Source: Gallalistipes aquisgranensis (lineage in GTDB: Bacteria; Bacteroidota; Bacteroidia; Bacteroidales; Rikenellaceae). From it: a stretch of 64,000 bases of DNA. Positions 62,518 through 64,000 of the stretch are shown here, piece by piece. The position numbers and the translations under genes were made by a program. The stretch is from assembly GCF_014982715.1 (NCBI RefSeq), contig NZ_JADCJY010000001.1, forward strand, positions 1,426,001 through 1,490,000. Reading direction: 5' to 3'. Within the stretch, counting starts at the first letter, position 1, and each line of letters opens with the position of its first letter. Below the pieces are notes generated by a model. It made no database searches. It saw nothing but the letters and a program-made list of their open reading frames with translations, and was not told the DNA's origin.

Positions 62518-64000
62518 ATGGAACAGGAACTGAAGGACTACACGCTGGGCGGACTGCTCGAAGGCTGGGCGGCCTCACAGCCCGACCACGAATTCATGGT
62601 CTATTCCGACCGCGGGCTGCGTTTCAGCTACGCGGAATTCAACGAACGGGTGGACAACCTGGCCAAGGGGCTGCTCTCGATCGGCGTGAAAAAGGGCGAC
62701 AAGGTGGGCGTATGGGCCAAGAACGTGCCCGACTGGCTCACGTTCATGTTCGCCACCTCGAAGATCGGCGCCGTCCTGGTGACCGTCAACACGAACTACA
62801 AGTCGGCCGAGGTGAAGTATATCATGCAGAACGCCGACATTCACACGATGTGCATGGTGAACGGTTACCGCGACAGCGACTACGTGCAAATGATCTACGA
62901 CCTGGTGCCGGAACTGCGCACCCAGGAGCGGGGCCACCTGAAAAGCGAGACGTTCCCCGAACTGCGCAACGTGGTCTACATCGGGCAGGAGAAGCAGCGG
63001 GGCATGTACAACACGGCCGAGCTCATCATGGTCGGCGCCCACACCGATTCGGCCGAGCTGCGCCGGATACACGCCGGCATCGACACCCACGACGAGCTGA
63101 TGATGCAGTACACCTCGGGCACCACCGGGTTTCCGAAGGGTGTGGTGCTCACCCACCACAACATCCTCAACAACGGATGGGACATCGGCGAGTGCATGGA
63201 GTACACGAAGGACGACAAACTGCTGGTATGCGTACCGCTGTTCCACTGTTTCGGATGCGTGCTGGCGCTCTGCGCCGTCATCACCCACGGGGCCACGATG
63301 GTGATGGTCGAGGACTTCGACCCGCTCAAGGTGCTGGCCTCCGTACACAAGGAGCGGTGCACGCTGCTCTACGGCGTGCCCACCATGTTCATCGCAGAGT
63401 TGAACCACCCGATGTTCGACATGTTCGACCTGACGAGCCTGCGCACCGGCATCATGGCCGGGGCCGTGTGTCCGATCGAGACGATGAACGAGGTGATGGA
63501 ACGGATGCACTGCAAGGTGATCTCGGTCTACGGTCTCACGGAAAGTTCGCCGGGCATGACCGCCACGCGGGTGAGCGAATCGACCGAAATCCGCGCCACG
63601 ACCGTCGGACGCCATCTGCCCCATGTGGAGGTGAAGGTGCTCGACCCGGAGACCAACCGGGAGTGTCCCGTGGGCGTGCAGGGCGAAATGTGCTGCCGGG
63701 GCTACAACATCATGAAGGGATACTACAAGAACCCCGAGGCCACGGCCGCCGTGATCGACGAGAACGGATTCCTCCACTCGGGCGACCTGGGCGTGATGGA
63801 CGAAGAGGGTTATTTCCGCATCACGGGCCGCATCAAGGAGATGATCATCCGGGGCGGGGAAAACATCTATCCGCGGGAGATCGAGAACTTCCTGCACAAC
63901 ATCCCCGGCATCGAGAACGTCGAGGTGGTGGGCATCCCCTCCCCGAAATACGGGGAACAGGTGGGGGCCTTCATCAAGATGAAGAAAGGAGAGAAGATGA
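62518..64000 (+). CDS. Acyl-CoA synthetase (AMP-binding), partial at window end
   Basis: 494 codons seen from ATG 62518, cut by the window end. ANL superfamily: [20 protein letters not shown] is the ATP-binding P-loop near residues 197-216, [12 protein letters not shown] is the A4/A5 region, and [20 protein letters not shown] with [17 protein letters not shown] are the A7-A8 hinge motifs. It activates a carboxylic acid, probably a medium- or long-chain fatty acid, to its CoA thioester through an acyl-adenylate. It probably forms an operon with the HTH-cupin gene. Confidence 0.92.
   Translation, partial: MEQELKDYTLGGLLEGWAASQPDHEFMVYSDRGLRFSYAEFNERVDNLAKGLLSIGVKKGDKVGVWAKNVPDWLTFMFATSKIGAVLVTVNTNYKSAEVKYIMQNADIHTMCMVNGYRDSDYVQMIYDLVPELRTQERGHLKSETFPELRNVVYIGQEKQRGMYNTAELIMVGAHTDSAELRRIHAGIDTHDELMMQYTSGTTGFPKGVVLTHHNILNNGWDIGECMEYTKDDKLLVCVPLFHCFGCVLALCAVITHGATMVMVEDFDPLKVLASVHKERCTLLYGVPTMFIAELNHPMFDMFDLTSLRTGIMAGAVCPIETMNEVMERMHCKVISVYGLTESSPGMTATRVSESTEIRATTVGRHLPHVEVKVLDPETNRECPVGVQGEMCCRGYNIMKGYYKNPEATAAVIDENGFLHSGDLGVMDEEGYFRITGRIKEMIIRGGENIYPREIENFLHNIPGIENVEVVGIPSPKYGEQVGAFIKMKKGEKM

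Overview
The window is a GC-rich chromosome segment of a member of the Bacteroidota, most likely an Alistipes-like gut bacterium (inference). The support is the repeated Bacteroidota -7 promoter motif TAnnTTTG upstream of many genes, the absence of obvious Shine-Dalgarno sequences, SPII lipoproteins, a TonB-receptor-like outer-membrane barrel, glutamine synthetase III, and PerR with reverse rubrerythrin. I see no CRISPR array, rRNA, insertion sequence or integrase.

Layout. 0-13 kb: end of an acyltransferase, exported flavodoxin, DUF362 protein, membrane-tethered AraC-type regulator, secreted NUC-family endonuclease, GNAT enzymes, the GDP-fucose pair gmd-fcl, a hotdog thioesterase, a C1 aminopeptidase and nadE. 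13.0-26.3 kb: a compact phage-tail locus on the minus strand (HU protein, replication-initiator-like protein, DUF6633-like protein, tail tube, frameshifted tail assembly chaperone, tape measure, Dit-like protein, collagen-like fibre, LamG-like protein, 1128-aa tail tip). At its distal end are two convergent lipoprotein genes and a duplicated orphan copy of the tail-tip 3' end. No capsid, portal, terminase, integrase, sheath or lysis gene is visible. 26.4-33.3 kb: uracil-DNA glycosylase-like protein, DUF4923 and PepSY-like proteins, an outer-membrane barrel, guanine deaminase and a lipoprotein oxidoreductase. 33.4-43.2 kb: nitrogen-assimilation operon asnA-glnN-gltB-purF-like. 43.2-44.2 kb: a G-poor, A/C-rich intergenic region. 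44.2-50.9 kb: one gene for a 2238-aa protein joining a PLP aminotransferase domain to a PEPCK/HPr-kinase-like P-loop domain. 51-64 kb: small membrane and stress proteins, nitronate monooxygenase-like enzyme, PIF1-type helicase with a SLOG/DUF1273 partner, the perR-rubrerythrin operon with an operator, proC-proB-proA, an HTH-cupin regulator and the start of an acyl-CoA synthetase.

Most notable. (1) The tail-only locus looks like an F-type (non-contractile) tailocin or other domesticated tail. It has a textbook -1 frameshift signal (slippery T TTT TTC, 4-nt spacer, 11-bp stem) in the chaperone gene. (2) Its distal end carries a tandem cassette of a lipoprotein plus an orphan tail tip, arranged like orphan tip/immunity modules. 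The orphan tip differs from the main gene only by synonymous changes. (3) The giant aminotransferase/P-loop fusion sits divergent to the Asn/Gln/Glu operon and may be an undescribed metabolic megaenzyme.
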